Assembly (NCBI GenBank): GCA_029858605.1
Contig: JAOUET010000040.1
Coordinates: 1 to 11,496 of the forward strand
From: Coriobacteriia bacterium
GTDB taxonomy: Bacteria; Actinomycetota; Coriobacteriia; Anaerosomatales; JAENZW01
DNA length: 11,496 bases
Direction of reading: 5' to 3'
Part shown: positions 1 to 6,638 of the stretch, piece by piece
How positions within the stretch are numbered: position 1 is the first letter of the stretch
How the letters are laid out: each line of letters opens with the position of its first letter
Notes under the pieces: generated by a model
Database searches by the model: none
What the model was told of the DNA's origin: nothing
What the model saw: the letters and a program-made list of their open reading frames with translations, nothing else
Made by a program: the position numbers and the translations under genes

Positions 1-9
1 ATCGGATTG

Positions 10-14
10 CCTCC
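10..14 (-). promoter_or_regulatory. Ribosome binding site of a gene beginning at the window edge
   Basis: Read on the minus strand, bases 14 to 10 are GGAGG, followed by seven bases and then AT at positions 2-1, so an ATG would be completed by the first base outside the window. It lies 17 bases past the NfeD stop codon, so the next gene is probably co-transcribed with nfeD. NfeD genes are commonly followed by a slipin/stomatin (SPFH) gene, which is the likely but unseen identity. The same bases form a 6-bp dyad (ATCGGA at 1-6, TCCGAT at 12-17) that could partly mask the site. Confidence 0.45.
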
Positions 15-30
15 GATTCTTTCCCGCGGG

Positions 31-489
31 CTACTCCGACCGTCCGCCGACTTCCGGCCGGACGATCAAGTGAGTGCCCTCGATACCTTCCACCACTACG
101 CGAGTGCCCACCGGAATGACGTCGCAGCTCGGCGCGTCGGCACGCCACTCCTCGCGCTCGATGCGCACCTGTCCGACCGGGCTGTCGGGCGTGAGATCCT
201 CTATGACTATCCCGGTCTTGCCGACGAGCCGGTCTATACCCGTTTTCACGGGCGGCTCGTGCGTAAGGTGATCGGCGAACCTTCGCAGCAACACGAAGGA
301 CGCCGTCGAGATGACGATGAATCCCCCCCACTGCCAGCCGGCTGGAACCTGGAAGAACGCGAGTGCGGCCGCCGCCGCTGCGCCGATGCCGAACGGCAGC
401 ATGAAGAAGCCCGCCGTGAAGATCTCGGCGACGAAGAGGAATGCGGCCGCGACGACCCAGAACCAGAACCAGACCTCAGTGCTCTCCAT
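31..489 (-). CDS. nfeD: NfeD-like membrane protein with OB-fold tail
   Basis: Short NfeD-family protein of 152 residues. Three hydrophobic segments are visible at about residues 8-27, 29-47 and 52-70, followed by a soluble C-terminal OB-fold domain (about 85-148) with the family pattern VGKTGIV, a central GQVRIEREEW strand and a closing VGTRVVVEGIEGTHLIV. This is the short form that lacks the ClpP-like serine protease domain of long NfeD. Such proteins usually sit beside a slipin/stomatin and are thought to act together in membrane microdomains. Start: ATG at 489 with GAGGAGG a few bases upstream, well placed. An 84-base gap separates it from the deaminase upstream, and a promoter candidate lies in that gap. 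Family assignment is firm; cellular role is inferred. Confidence 0.88.
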   Translation of the reverse strand: MESTEVWFWFWVVAAAFLFVAEIFTAGFFMLPFGIGAAAAAALAFFQVPAGWQWGGFIVISTASFVLLRRFADHLTHEPPVKTGIDRLVGKTGIVIEDLTPDSPVGQVRIEREEWRADAPSCDVIPVGTRVVVEGIEGTHLIVRPEVGGRSE

Positions 490-547
490 CGGCCCTCCTC
501 GGCAGTGAGTGTCGGTGCGTGGACGATGACCAGCACCCGCTGCTTCA

Positions 548-577
548 TGTATAGCACTGCATGGCGACGGAGGTCAC
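548..577 (-). promoter_or_regulatory. Candidate sigma70-type promoter of nfeD
   Basis: On the minus strand GTGACC (577-572, four of six matches to TTGACA) is followed by an 18-base spacer and TATACA (553-548). The -35 box overlaps the stop codon of the deaminase gene. It would give nfeD its own transcript with a leader of about 50 bases. Seen only as sequence similarity; read-through from the upstream genes is equally possible. Confidence 0.3.
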
Positions 578-1911
578 GCGCGCAGAGGTGCGGTGGGCTG
601 CGCCGAGGCCGTGTGGGAGTCGTCCAGGGCGAGAGCCGCCTTCATAGATGCGAGTTGCGAACCGCGGTCCGCGAAACTCACCGGGAACGTGGGCTGACCG
701 TGCAAGATGCGCCACAGGCCGGCGCTCAGCACCGCCTCGAGGGACCTTCGACCCGCGTGCTGCAAGAGGCCCTCGTAGGGATCCTTGCTGTGCGGTATGC
801 GGAAGATCGCGATGTCCGCCTGAAGCCCGCGGGCAAGCGAGCCGAAGACGTCTCCCAGTCCGAGGATCTGGGCACCCTCGTCCGTCATCATGCGCACTAG
901 CCGTTCGGCTCCCAGCCCGGGTGCGATCTCGGCCAGGGCGCGCGCTTCCTCGAACAAGTCCAACGTCTCGTTGCTCGCGAGCGAGTCCGTGCCGAGTCCA
1001 AGGGGAACGCCGCCCTTTCCGAGCTTCTCCGCGGGCGCGACCCCGTTGTTCAGGTGGGCGTTGGAACGCGGACACAGCACCACGCCTCGTACGCGTCGGG
1101 CCAGCACCGGAATATCGACGGGGAGCACTTGAGTGCAATGCACGGCGACGGCACCTTCGAGCACACCGAGCATCTCCATGTACGCGACCGGAGTCTTGCA
1201 CGGCGGTTCAAAGCCATCGGCAAGTCGCTTCGCGAGGTCCGCGAGAGGACCGCTCCCATCGTGCAGGAGCTGAGTCTCGGCTACGGATTCGGCAAGATGC
1301 ACTGCGAATCCCATTCTCCGCTCAGCGGCCAGGGCTCGCGCGGCCCTGATGAGCTCGGGACCGGAAGTGTAGGGCGCGTGCGGCGATATGCCACAGTTCA
1401 GTCTTCTGGTGAAGCCGCTCCGACCGGCGGGGAACTCGATCGCGTCGAGGTAGTCGTCGATCTGCTTTGCGGGAATGCCGAGGACTTCCCAGTAGAACTG
1501 GCCGCCTAGCCCCGCGTCGGCCGCGATCGCCGCGGACTCCGGGCCGTGTGCGATGTCGCCGACGACGGTGACGCCGGCTTGGATGCAGTTGGCGGCCCCG
1601 AGGGCCGTCGAGGAAGCCAGATCGTCGCGATTGAGCGCAAGCATCGCTTGGGGGACACGTCTGATCCATTCCGCGAAGGGCTGCGGGGGCAACAGTCCCT
1701 TCAGGCACGTCAAGGCCAGGTGAGTGTGGGCGTTGACGAGGCCGGGCATGATGATGCAACCGGGGTGGTCGTGACGCGGCACCCCCGCGTACTTCTTGGC
1801 AAGTCCGTCGGCAGGCCCGACCGCTTCGATGAGGCCGTTGCGTAGAACAACGGCTCCGTCCCGAATCGGTGCCGAGGAGACTGGCACCGCCCAGTCTGCC
1901 GTGATGAGCAT
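574..1911 (-). CDS. mtaD: MTA/SAH or aminofutalosine deaminase (amidohydrolase)
   Basis: Metal-dependent amidohydrolase (COG0402/MtaD group) of 445 residues that should deaminate the adenine of a 5'-modified adenosine to the inosine form. Visible active-site elements: the HxH metal pair in NAHTHL (His62, His64), SPHAPYT at 176-182, HLAES with His205 and Glu208, VHCTQ with His258, and GTDS with the metal/base Asp309. The N- and C-terminal parts form the usual composite beta-sandwich. Known substrates in this group are methylthioadenosine, S-adenosylhomocysteine and 6-amino-6-deoxyfutalosine (MqnX); sequence reading alone does not separate them. Its ATG directly abuts the TAG of the phosphorylase gene and has no clear ribosome site, so translational coupling is likely. 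The coupled phosphorylase and nearby mqn genes make methylthioadenosine and aminofutalosine the leading candidates. Confidence 0.85.
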   Translation of the reverse strand: MLITADWAVPVSSAPIRDGAVVLRNGLIEAVGPADGLAKKYAGVPRHDHPGCIIMPGLVNAHTHLALTCLKGLLPPQPFAEWIRRVPQAMLALNRDDLASSTALGAANCIQAGVTVVGDIAHGPESAAIAADAGLGGQFYWEVLGIPAKQIDDYLDAIEFPAGRSGFTRRLNCGISPHAPYTSGPELIRAARALAAERRMGFAVHLAESVAETQLLHDGSGPLADLAKRLADGFEPPCKTPVAYMEMLGVLEGAVAVHCTQVLPVDIPVLARRVRGVVLCPRSNAHLNNGVAPAEKLGKGGVPLGLGTDSLASNETLDLFEEARALAEIAPGLGAERLVRMMTDEGAQILGLGDVFGSLARGLQADIAIFRIPHSKDPYEGLLQHAGRRSLEAVLSAGLWRILHGQPTFPVSFADRGSQLASMKAALALDDSHTASAQPTAPLRA

Positions 1912-2856
1912 CTAGGGTTCGTCTCGCTCGTCAGGGATATCGAGCAGCGAAGGCTTGCGCAGATCGGCACAGCCGCAGTCCGAGTCCAGGTCGGTCTCGG
2001 CGATGGTATCGAGCACGCAACGCGCCACGACGTCGGACTCCTCGAAGAAGATGGCTCTGAGCTCGGCGTGGTCCCACTCGCGGATGACTCCCTCGCCGTA
2101 GTTCACCACCATGTAGATACCGGCATAGCAGGCACCTATGTCTCGCGCGAGGATCACCTCGGGTGCGAGCGATTGGCCGACGACGTCGCCGCCGAGTTGC
2201 TGCATGTAGGCGACCTCGGCAATCGACTCGAAGCGGGGGCCGTCGGTCACCAGATACGTGCCTCGCGGGAACACGCGCGAGAACTGCTCGCTTGCGGCCA
2301 TGTAGAGGTCGTGATGCATGATCGGGCAGATCGGCTGTCGCATGATGAGCAAGTGATCGCCGAGGACGTAGATGTCCTGGCGCGTGGTGAGGTCGATGAA
2401 GTCGGTGGGCAGCACGACGTCGCGTGGGTCGAGGAGACGGTTCAGCGACCCCACGCCTCCATCGGCGAGCACCTTGCGCACGCCGGCCTGGTGGAAGACC
2501 CAGAACGTCTGCAGCGACGCGTCTGCCCGTTTGACGCCGCGTCGCCAGCCGTGCATGCGCACGGCCAGCGCCTCGCGCGGCCCCTTCGAGCCCGTCACCC
2601 GGAAGTGTGTGAACTCCGGTGATCGACCGAAGGGTGTCTCCCAGCACAGTCCGGTCGCGAGAATCTCGAGACGCTCGTCGTCGACGATATCCGAGTAGGG
2701 TTTGGAGAGCGTTCCGGAACCACCGCAAAGCCCGAATTCGACGCGTGGCACGAGCGACGCCTCGATGCTCGACATCTTCGACAGAGTATCCGGTTCGCCA
2801 ACATCGAGACTCGATGAGGTTGAGGTGCGCGCGTCACGCGCGGCTGATTGCCGCAT
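1912..2856 (-). CDS. MTAP/PNP-family nucleoside phosphorylase, divergent
   Basis: Nucleoside phosphorylase family 2 (trimeric MTAP/PNP fold), 314 residues. Family marks: GGSG at 45-48, GSLNRLLDPRDVV after residue 135, DGPRFES at 205-211, GGDVVGQSLAPEV at 222-234 and CYAGIYMVVNYGEG at 243-256, plus the C-terminal CGC typical of this group. Several pocket positions differ from human MTAP as I align it by eye: RHGxxH becomes MHGWRR (101-106), the Thr-Thr-Ala segment becomes Asp-Gly-Gly (132-134), Met196 becomes Gln228, and the adenine-contacting Asp220 becomes Asn252. Asn there is the PNP-like, 6-oxopurine choice, which suits a partner acting after the coupled deaminase. The first ~35 residues are a Ser/Thr-rich extension, but the strong ribosome site fixes the start at 2856. 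Methylthioinosine or futalosine are possible substrates; plain PNP is an alternative. Confidence 0.78.
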   Translation of the reverse strand: MRQSAARDARTSTSSSLDVGEPDTLSKMSSIEASLVPRVEFGLCGGSGTLSKPYSDIVDDERLEILATGLCWETPFGRSPEFTHFRVTGSKGPREALAVRMHGWRRGVKRADASLQTFWVFHQAGVRKVLADGGVGSLNRLLDPRDVVLPTDFIDLTTRQDIYVLGDHLLIMRQPICPIMHHDLYMAASEQFSRVFPRGTYLVTDGPRFESIAEVAYMQQLGGDVVGQSLAPEVILARDIGACYAGIYMVVNYGEGVIREWDHAELRAIFFEESDVVARCVLDTIAETDLDSDCGCADLRKPSLLDIPDERDEP

Positions 2857-2861
2857 GGCCT

Positions 2862-2869
2862 ACCTCCTC
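2862..2869 (-). promoter_or_regulatory. Strong ribosome binding site fixing the phosphorylase start
   Basis: GAGGAGGT on the minus strand, six bases before ATG 2856. It supports the upstream start, which adds an unusual N-terminal extension, over an internal ATG at residue 28 that would give the more usual family length. Confidence 0.75.
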
Positions 2870-2959
2870 GGCAAGAGGCTAGCCCATGGTGCGTCTTGGC
2901 GCCAGTGTCACAGGACACACTTTCGGGGGCACCCGCTTGCGCTCGCTTCGACTGGCAGA

Positions 2960-2988
2960 ATCACATACTCTCAGTACGGGTAAGTCAA
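2960..2988 (-). promoter_or_regulatory. Candidate sigma70-type promoter of the phosphorylase-deaminase operon
   Basis: On the minus strand TTGACT (2988-2983, five of six) is followed by a 17-base spacer and TGTGAT (2965-2960, four of six). The predicted start near 2953 gives a leader of roughly 95 bases. Inside that leader lies a small dyad, GTGTC-ACAG-GACAC at 2905-2918. No riboswitch fold was recognised. Confidence 0.42.
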
Positions 2989-3111
2989 CGGAGTAAGGCC
3001 TTCCGCGCGAGAGACTATGACCCCGCCGCGGAGATGCGCTCCGGAATCCGCGAGCCGAAGGTCGTGCCGAACTCCGAGACGAGAGCCGACGCGTGGACTG
3101 TTGGAGCGCGG

Positions 3112-3411
3112 ATGAACAAGAAGAACTGTTGGGAAGTGAAGCGGTGTGGCCGCGAGCCGGGTGGCAGTAACGCGGAGCGCCTCGGTGTTTGTGCTGCTGC
3201 TACCGAGGTCCGACTTGATGGCGTGCACGGCGGCAAGAACGCTGGGCGCGCCTGTTGGGTCGTAGCGGGCACTATGTGCGGCGGCAAACCCCAAGGAACC
3301 TTCGCGCAGAAGCTTCCCAGTTGCGAGGAATGCGGGTTCTTCAAGCAGACAGTCGCGGAGGAATACCCCAATCACGTGCCGACATGCGAGCTTCTCGACA
3401 AGTTGAAGTGA
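3112..3411 (+). CDS. Two-CW domain Cys-rich small protein
   Basis: Soluble protein of 99 residues with eight cysteines (6, 12, 27, 48, 56, 71, 74, 92). The pattern NCWEVKRCGREPGG, then RACWVVAGTMCGG and a CxxC in SCEECGFF, matches what I know as the two-CW domain, found alone or fused to sensory modules in anaerobes and delta-proteobacteria-like genomes. The paired Cys-Trp motifs and CxxC suggest metal or Fe-S binding, but no function is established to my knowledge. Start: ATG 3112 with GGAG six bases upstream; the open frame continues upstream to 2848 but that part lacks any recognisable sequence and runs over the divergent promoter. It has no signal peptide or membrane segment. The next gene, on the same strand, is 122 bases away. 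Confidence 0.8.
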   Translation: MNKKNCWEVKRCGREPGGSNAERLGVCAAATEVRLDGVHGGKNAGRACWVVAGTMCGGKPQGTFAQKLPSCEECGFFKQTVAEEYPNHVPTCELLDKLK

Positions 3412-3503
3412 GCCGAGAAGCGATGTCCTCTGCCGAAAGGATCGCCTACCTGTAGACCACCATTTATCTGCCTGTGAGTGACCTTCGCGCAACCGTGGGT
3501 AGG

Positions 3504-3509
3504 TATACT
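3504..3509 (+). promoter_or_regulatory. -10 box (TATACT) before the propeller gene
   Basis: TATACT matches the sigma70 -10 consensus in five of six positions and is followed by a ribosome site at 3519-3524. No convincing -35 box is seen at the usual distance. A transcript starting near 3516 would exclude the upstream GTG at 3474 as a start. Confidence 0.4.
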
Positions 3510-3518
3510 ACTTGTAGG

Positions 3519-3524
3519 CAGGAG
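3519..3524 (+). promoter_or_regulatory. Ribosome binding site deciding the propeller start
   Basis: CAGGAG lies nine bases before GTG 3534 and immediately before ATG 3525. The spacing favours GTG 3534. ATG 3525 would leave no spacing, and GTG 3474 is upstream of both this site and the -10 box. Confidence 0.5.
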
Positions 3525-3533
3525 ATGGTTCAC

Positions 3534-5417
3534 GTGAGTTGCCACGCACGCCCGCGGGGTCCGTACAGGGCCCTACTTGTTGCGGCAGTCGCCGCGATTC
3601 TTACCCTCGCACCAGCAGGGGGAGCGTTTTCTTCGGACACGGTGATCGCGACCATCCCGGTCGGCATGCAGCCTTTCGCGGTCGCGGTCAACCCCGTCAC
3701 TCACCGAACGTACGTCGTCAACTACAACGGAAGCAGCGTTTCGGTCATCGACGGCGCGAGCGACACCGTTACCGCGACGGTAGCCCTTCCAGGAGCATTT
3801 GCGGCGCCCGTGGCTGTCGTCGTTGACTCGCTGCAAGATCCGGCGCGTGCCTTCATCGCCAGCTTCTGGACCGGCACGATATCGATGATCGACGAGTCCA
3901 GTAACGTCGTTAGCGCGACGGTCGCGCCGGACCCCGTGCACGCGACCGGTCCCCGCTCGCTTGCACTCGATCCTACCGCCTCCCCGCCGAAGCTCTACAC
4001 GGCGAACTACGGCAGCAGTTCCGTTAGCGTGCTCGACGCGCGCGACCTCTCGATCATCAAGCGGATAGCGACGGGCACGCATCCGCGTGCGCTCGCGATC
4101 TTCTCGAGTGCGAATAGGCACCGGGTCTACGCAGCCGATCGCTACGCGAACACTGTCACCGTCATCGATGGCGATACGGACACGATCGTGACGGTGCTGA
4201 GTGTGGGACAGGCGCCAAAGGCCATCGCCGTCGACCCCAACACAGGCTATGCGTACGTGACGTGCGAGAACTCGGACAACGTGTACGTGATCGACGATAC
4301 GGATGCCGTCGCTGCCGTGGTCGCGGTCGGCGACCGTCCCGTAGGCGTTGCGGTAGACGCCGTTGCGGGACGAGTGTTCGTGGCAAACAACTACTCCGGC
4401 AGCGTGTCGGTCATCGACACCGCCACCGCCTCGGTCACCGACACCGTGACGGTAGGCGCCAGCCCGTATGCGCTCACCTGGGATGCCGGCGACAGCAAGG
4501 CGTACGTCACCAACTACAACGGCTCCTCGGTATCGATCATTTCGGACACGCTCGATGTGACGACCGTCTCGGTTGGCTTGAACCCGTACGCCGTCGCGGT
4601 CAACGAATCGCTCGTGCCCCACAAGGCCTACGTCACCAACTACAACTCCAACACCGTGTCCGTGATCGACGAACCCGCGGTCGCGGCAGCAGAGACGGCG
4701 GTTTCGGCGCTCGTCGGCGCGGAGACATCTGATCCGGTTGCGGTGTCCATCGACCCGTTCCCCGACGATGTGACACCTGATTTGCTGCCCGTGCTGCAGG
4801 GTTCTGCCGAAGACGTGCGTGCCCCGTACGTGTCCAATGTCGCGGCAGTCTTCGTGCGGTTCGATGCAGAAGCCCGGTGGGAGCGAGCCGAGATCACCGA
4901 TGGCGCGGGAACGCCGTCGGTCAGGTGGAGGGCTACATCGCCAGAGCCGCTGGACTTGGGGCCGCACAACGTGCAGGTGGCCGCTGTCGATCAGGCCGGT
5001 GCCGTGGTCGCCACATCCGATTTCGGCACTGGATACACGAGTGGGGCCTTCGGCGGAAGGGCGTCGTACTCGTTCGAAGTGGGCACGCTCGACCGCGAGG
5101 CGCCCTTCACCGCGAACGTCGAGGTCGCTCCGAATCCGGTGCCTGTGGGGGCACCATTCTTGCTGACCGCCCTCGCAGACGACGGCCTATCGGGCGGCTC
5201 CGACATCTCTTCGGCGGAGTACAGCGTCGACGGTGGTCCGTGGGTGCGGATGGAGGCTGCGGACGGCGCGTTCGACGCGGCCGTCGAGACCGTGGTCGCG
5301 GTCGTGCCGGCTATGGACGATCGCGGCCGTCACGATGTGGCCGTACGCGCGACGGACGCGGCCGGCAACACGGGCGCTCCGGCGACGGCGAAGTTCGCTG
5401 TTTCCTCGAAGAAGTAG
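3534..5417 (+). CDS. Secreted YVTN beta-propeller protein with Ig-like domains
   Basis: About 627 residues from GTG 3534. A signal peptide is visible: basic residues at 6-12, hydrophobic core 13-26, likely cleavage after AGGA near 31. Residues 35-380 hold eight degenerate ~43-residue repeats of the YVTN/NHL-like type, each with a ...VGxxPxAVAVDP...AYVTNYNxxSVSVID core, so an eight-bladed propeller (or seven plus a shared blade) is expected. Two Ig-like domains follow at about 403-510 and 523-620; the second ends with the common VAVRATDAAGNTG motif. No LPXTG, lipobox or C-terminal membrane anchor is seen, so it is probably released or held by other surface material. Such proteins often bind ligands or partners; no enzyme residues are visible. 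It is convergent with the mqn operon downstream. Confidence 0.85.
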   Translation: MSCHARPRGPYRALLVAAVAAILTLAPAGGAFSSDTVIATIPVGMQPFAVAVNPVTHRTYVVNYNGSSVSVIDGASDTVTATVALPGAFAAPVAVVVDSLQDPARAFIASFWTGTISMIDESSNVVSATVAPDPVHATGPRSLALDPTASPPKLYTANYGSSSVSVLDARDLSIIKRIATGTHPRALAIFSSANRHRVYAADRYANTVTVIDGDTDTIVTVLSVGQAPKAIAVDPNTGYAYVTCENSDNVYVIDDTDAVAAVVAVGDRPVGVAVDAVAGRVFVANNYSGSVSVIDTATASVTDTVTVGASPYALTWDAGDSKAYVTNYNGSSVSIISDTLDVTTVSVGLNPYAVAVNESLVPHKAYVTNYNSNTVSVIDEPAVAAAETAVSALVGAETSDPVAVSIDPFPDDVTPDLLPVLQGSAEDVRAPYVSNVAAVFVRFDAEARWERAEITDGAGTPSVRWRATSPEPLDLGPHNVQVAAVDQAGAVVATSDFGTGYTSGAFGGRASYSFEVGTLDREAPFTANVEVAPNPVPVGAPFLLTALADDGLSGGSDISSAEYSVDGGPWVRMEAADGAFDAAVETVVAVVPAMDDRGRHDVAVRATDAAGNTGAPATAKFAVSSKK

Positions 5418-5506
5418 CGTCTAGATTCCGCATCCGGACTCTGGTAGCGCGCATCGCCGATGACAGCCCATGCAGGAGGCCGCCCGCGAGTGTCGGTTAG
5501 CCCGTT
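5418..5506. other. Convergent intergenic gap without a clear terminator
   Basis: The 89 bases between the propeller stop and the mqnC stop contain no strong GC hairpin with a T tract on either strand. Termination here may be Rho-dependent, or the two transcripts may overlap. Confidence 0.4.
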
Positions 5507-6637
5507 CTAGAATCGCTGCACTTCGCGGTAGAGCGTGTCGCGCTGGACTGGGCTGAAGCCGGCTTCACGAATGAGCCACACGAGTTCGTCCCGCCCCACG
5601 CGAAAACGCACTCCCGCGGCGGCCACGACGTTCTCCTCGATCATGGTGGAGCCGAGGTCGTTGGCGCCAAAGGCGATCGCCACCTGCCCGATCTTCGCGC
5701 CTTGGGTGACCCAGGATGCCTGGACGTTGAGGATGTTGTCGAGGAAGAGGCGCGAGACGGCAAGTACCCGGAGGTACTCCCATCCGCTTGCGGCGGCGAT
5801 GCCTTCCGTCGCGCCGAGTTCGGTGTTGCCGGGCTGGAACGACCAGGGTATGAAGGCACGGAATCCAACGTGTCCCTGCGCGACCGAGTCGTCCTGCAGG
5901 CTGCGGATTCGCGTGAGATGTTCTATTCGTTCGTCGGGGGTCTCCGGTCCTCCGAACATCATTGTGGCCGTCGTGGACATGTCGATTCCGTGGGCTTCTC
6001 GCATGACGCCGAGCCACTCGTCGGTGGTCGCCTTGTGAGGCGATACGACGGAGCGCACTCGATCGGACAGGATCTCGGCGCCACCGCCGGGCAGCGAGTC
6101 GAGGCCTGCGGCACGAAGCCGCTCCAACACGTCGCGCACGCTGATCCCTGATAGTCGCGAGATGTGTACTACCTCGGGCGGACCGAATCCATGGATGTGG
6201 ATCTGCGGATGCTCGTCCTTGATGCAGTGCAGCAACTGCTCGTACCAATCGATGCCCAAGTCCGGATGCATTCCGCCCTGCAGCAGGATCGCGGTGCCTT
6301 CCAGGTCGATCGTCTCGGCCACTTTCTCAGAGAGCTGCTCGGGGCTGAGTACGTAGGCTTCAGCATCGCTCGCGTCGTGGTAGAAGGCGCAGAAGCGGCA
6401 TCTGGACACGCAGATGTTCGTGTAGTTGACGTTGCGGTCGACGATGAACGTGATCTCGCCTGCGGGGTGCATTCTCTCGCGAACTCGTGTCGCAGCGGCA
6501 CCGAGGTCGAGCATGTCCGCGTGTTCGAGCAGCAGCAAGGCCTCGTCGGCCGTCAGCCTGTGGTCGCCTTCGCCCGTCGTGAATGCAAGCTCGCGCGCCG
6601 TTACGCGCGTGCGAACGTCGTCGGGGCGGGGGGCCAT
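5507..6637 (-). CDS. mqnC: Cyclic dehypoxanthinyl futalosine synthase
   Basis: Radical SAM enzyme of the futalosine pathway to menaquinone, 376 residues. It cyclises dehypoxanthinyl futalosine to the spiro intermediate later processed by MqnD. The 4Fe-4S site is CVSRCRFC (Cys76, Cys80, Cys83) within NYTNICVSRC, typical of MqnC. Other family marks are LLQGGMHPDLGIDWYE, HIHGFGPPEVVH, SLPGGGAEI and the C-terminal AGFSPVQRDTLY. Start: ATG 6637 preceded by GGGAGG at six bases. The reading frame is open further upstream, but that part overlaps mqnA in another frame and is not protein-like. The start is one base beyond the mqnA stop, so the genes are co-transcribed and probably coupled. Confidence 0.95.
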   Translation of the reverse strand: MAPRPDDVRTRVTARELAFTTGEGDHRLTADEALLLLEHADMLDLGAAATRVRERMHPAGEITFIVDRNVNYTNICVSRCRFCAFYHDASDAEAYVLSPEQLSEKVAETIDLEGTAILLQGGMHPDLGIDWYEQLLHCIKDEHPQIHIHGFGPPEVVHISRLSGISVRDVLERLRAAGLDSLPGGGAEILSDRVRSVVSPHKATTDEWLGVMREAHGIDMSTTATMMFGGPETPDERIEHLTRIRSLQDDSVAQGHVGFRAFIPWSFQPGNTELGATEGIAAASGWEYLRVLAVSRLFLDNILNVQASWVTQGAKIGQVAIAFGANDLGSTMIEENVVAAAGVRFRVGRDELVWLIREAGFSPVQRDTLYREVQRF

Positions 6638-6638
6638 G

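Noticed and set aside
1..17. ATCGGA/TCCGAT hairpin as a rho-independent terminator of nfeD
   Set aside because: No T tract is visible on the minus strand inside the window, and the same bases contain a well-placed ribosome site for a following gene.
3636..4673. Periodic repeats as a CRISPR array or tandem repeat element
   Set aside because: The ~125-base period is in frame and encodes degenerate YVTN repeats; units differ in length and sequence, unlike CRISPR repeats.
3573..4967. 464-codon open frame antisense to the propeller gene
   Set aside because: It is rich in Arg, Asp, Gly and His, shows no domain pattern, and is the mirror of periodic GC-rich repeat codons on the plus strand.
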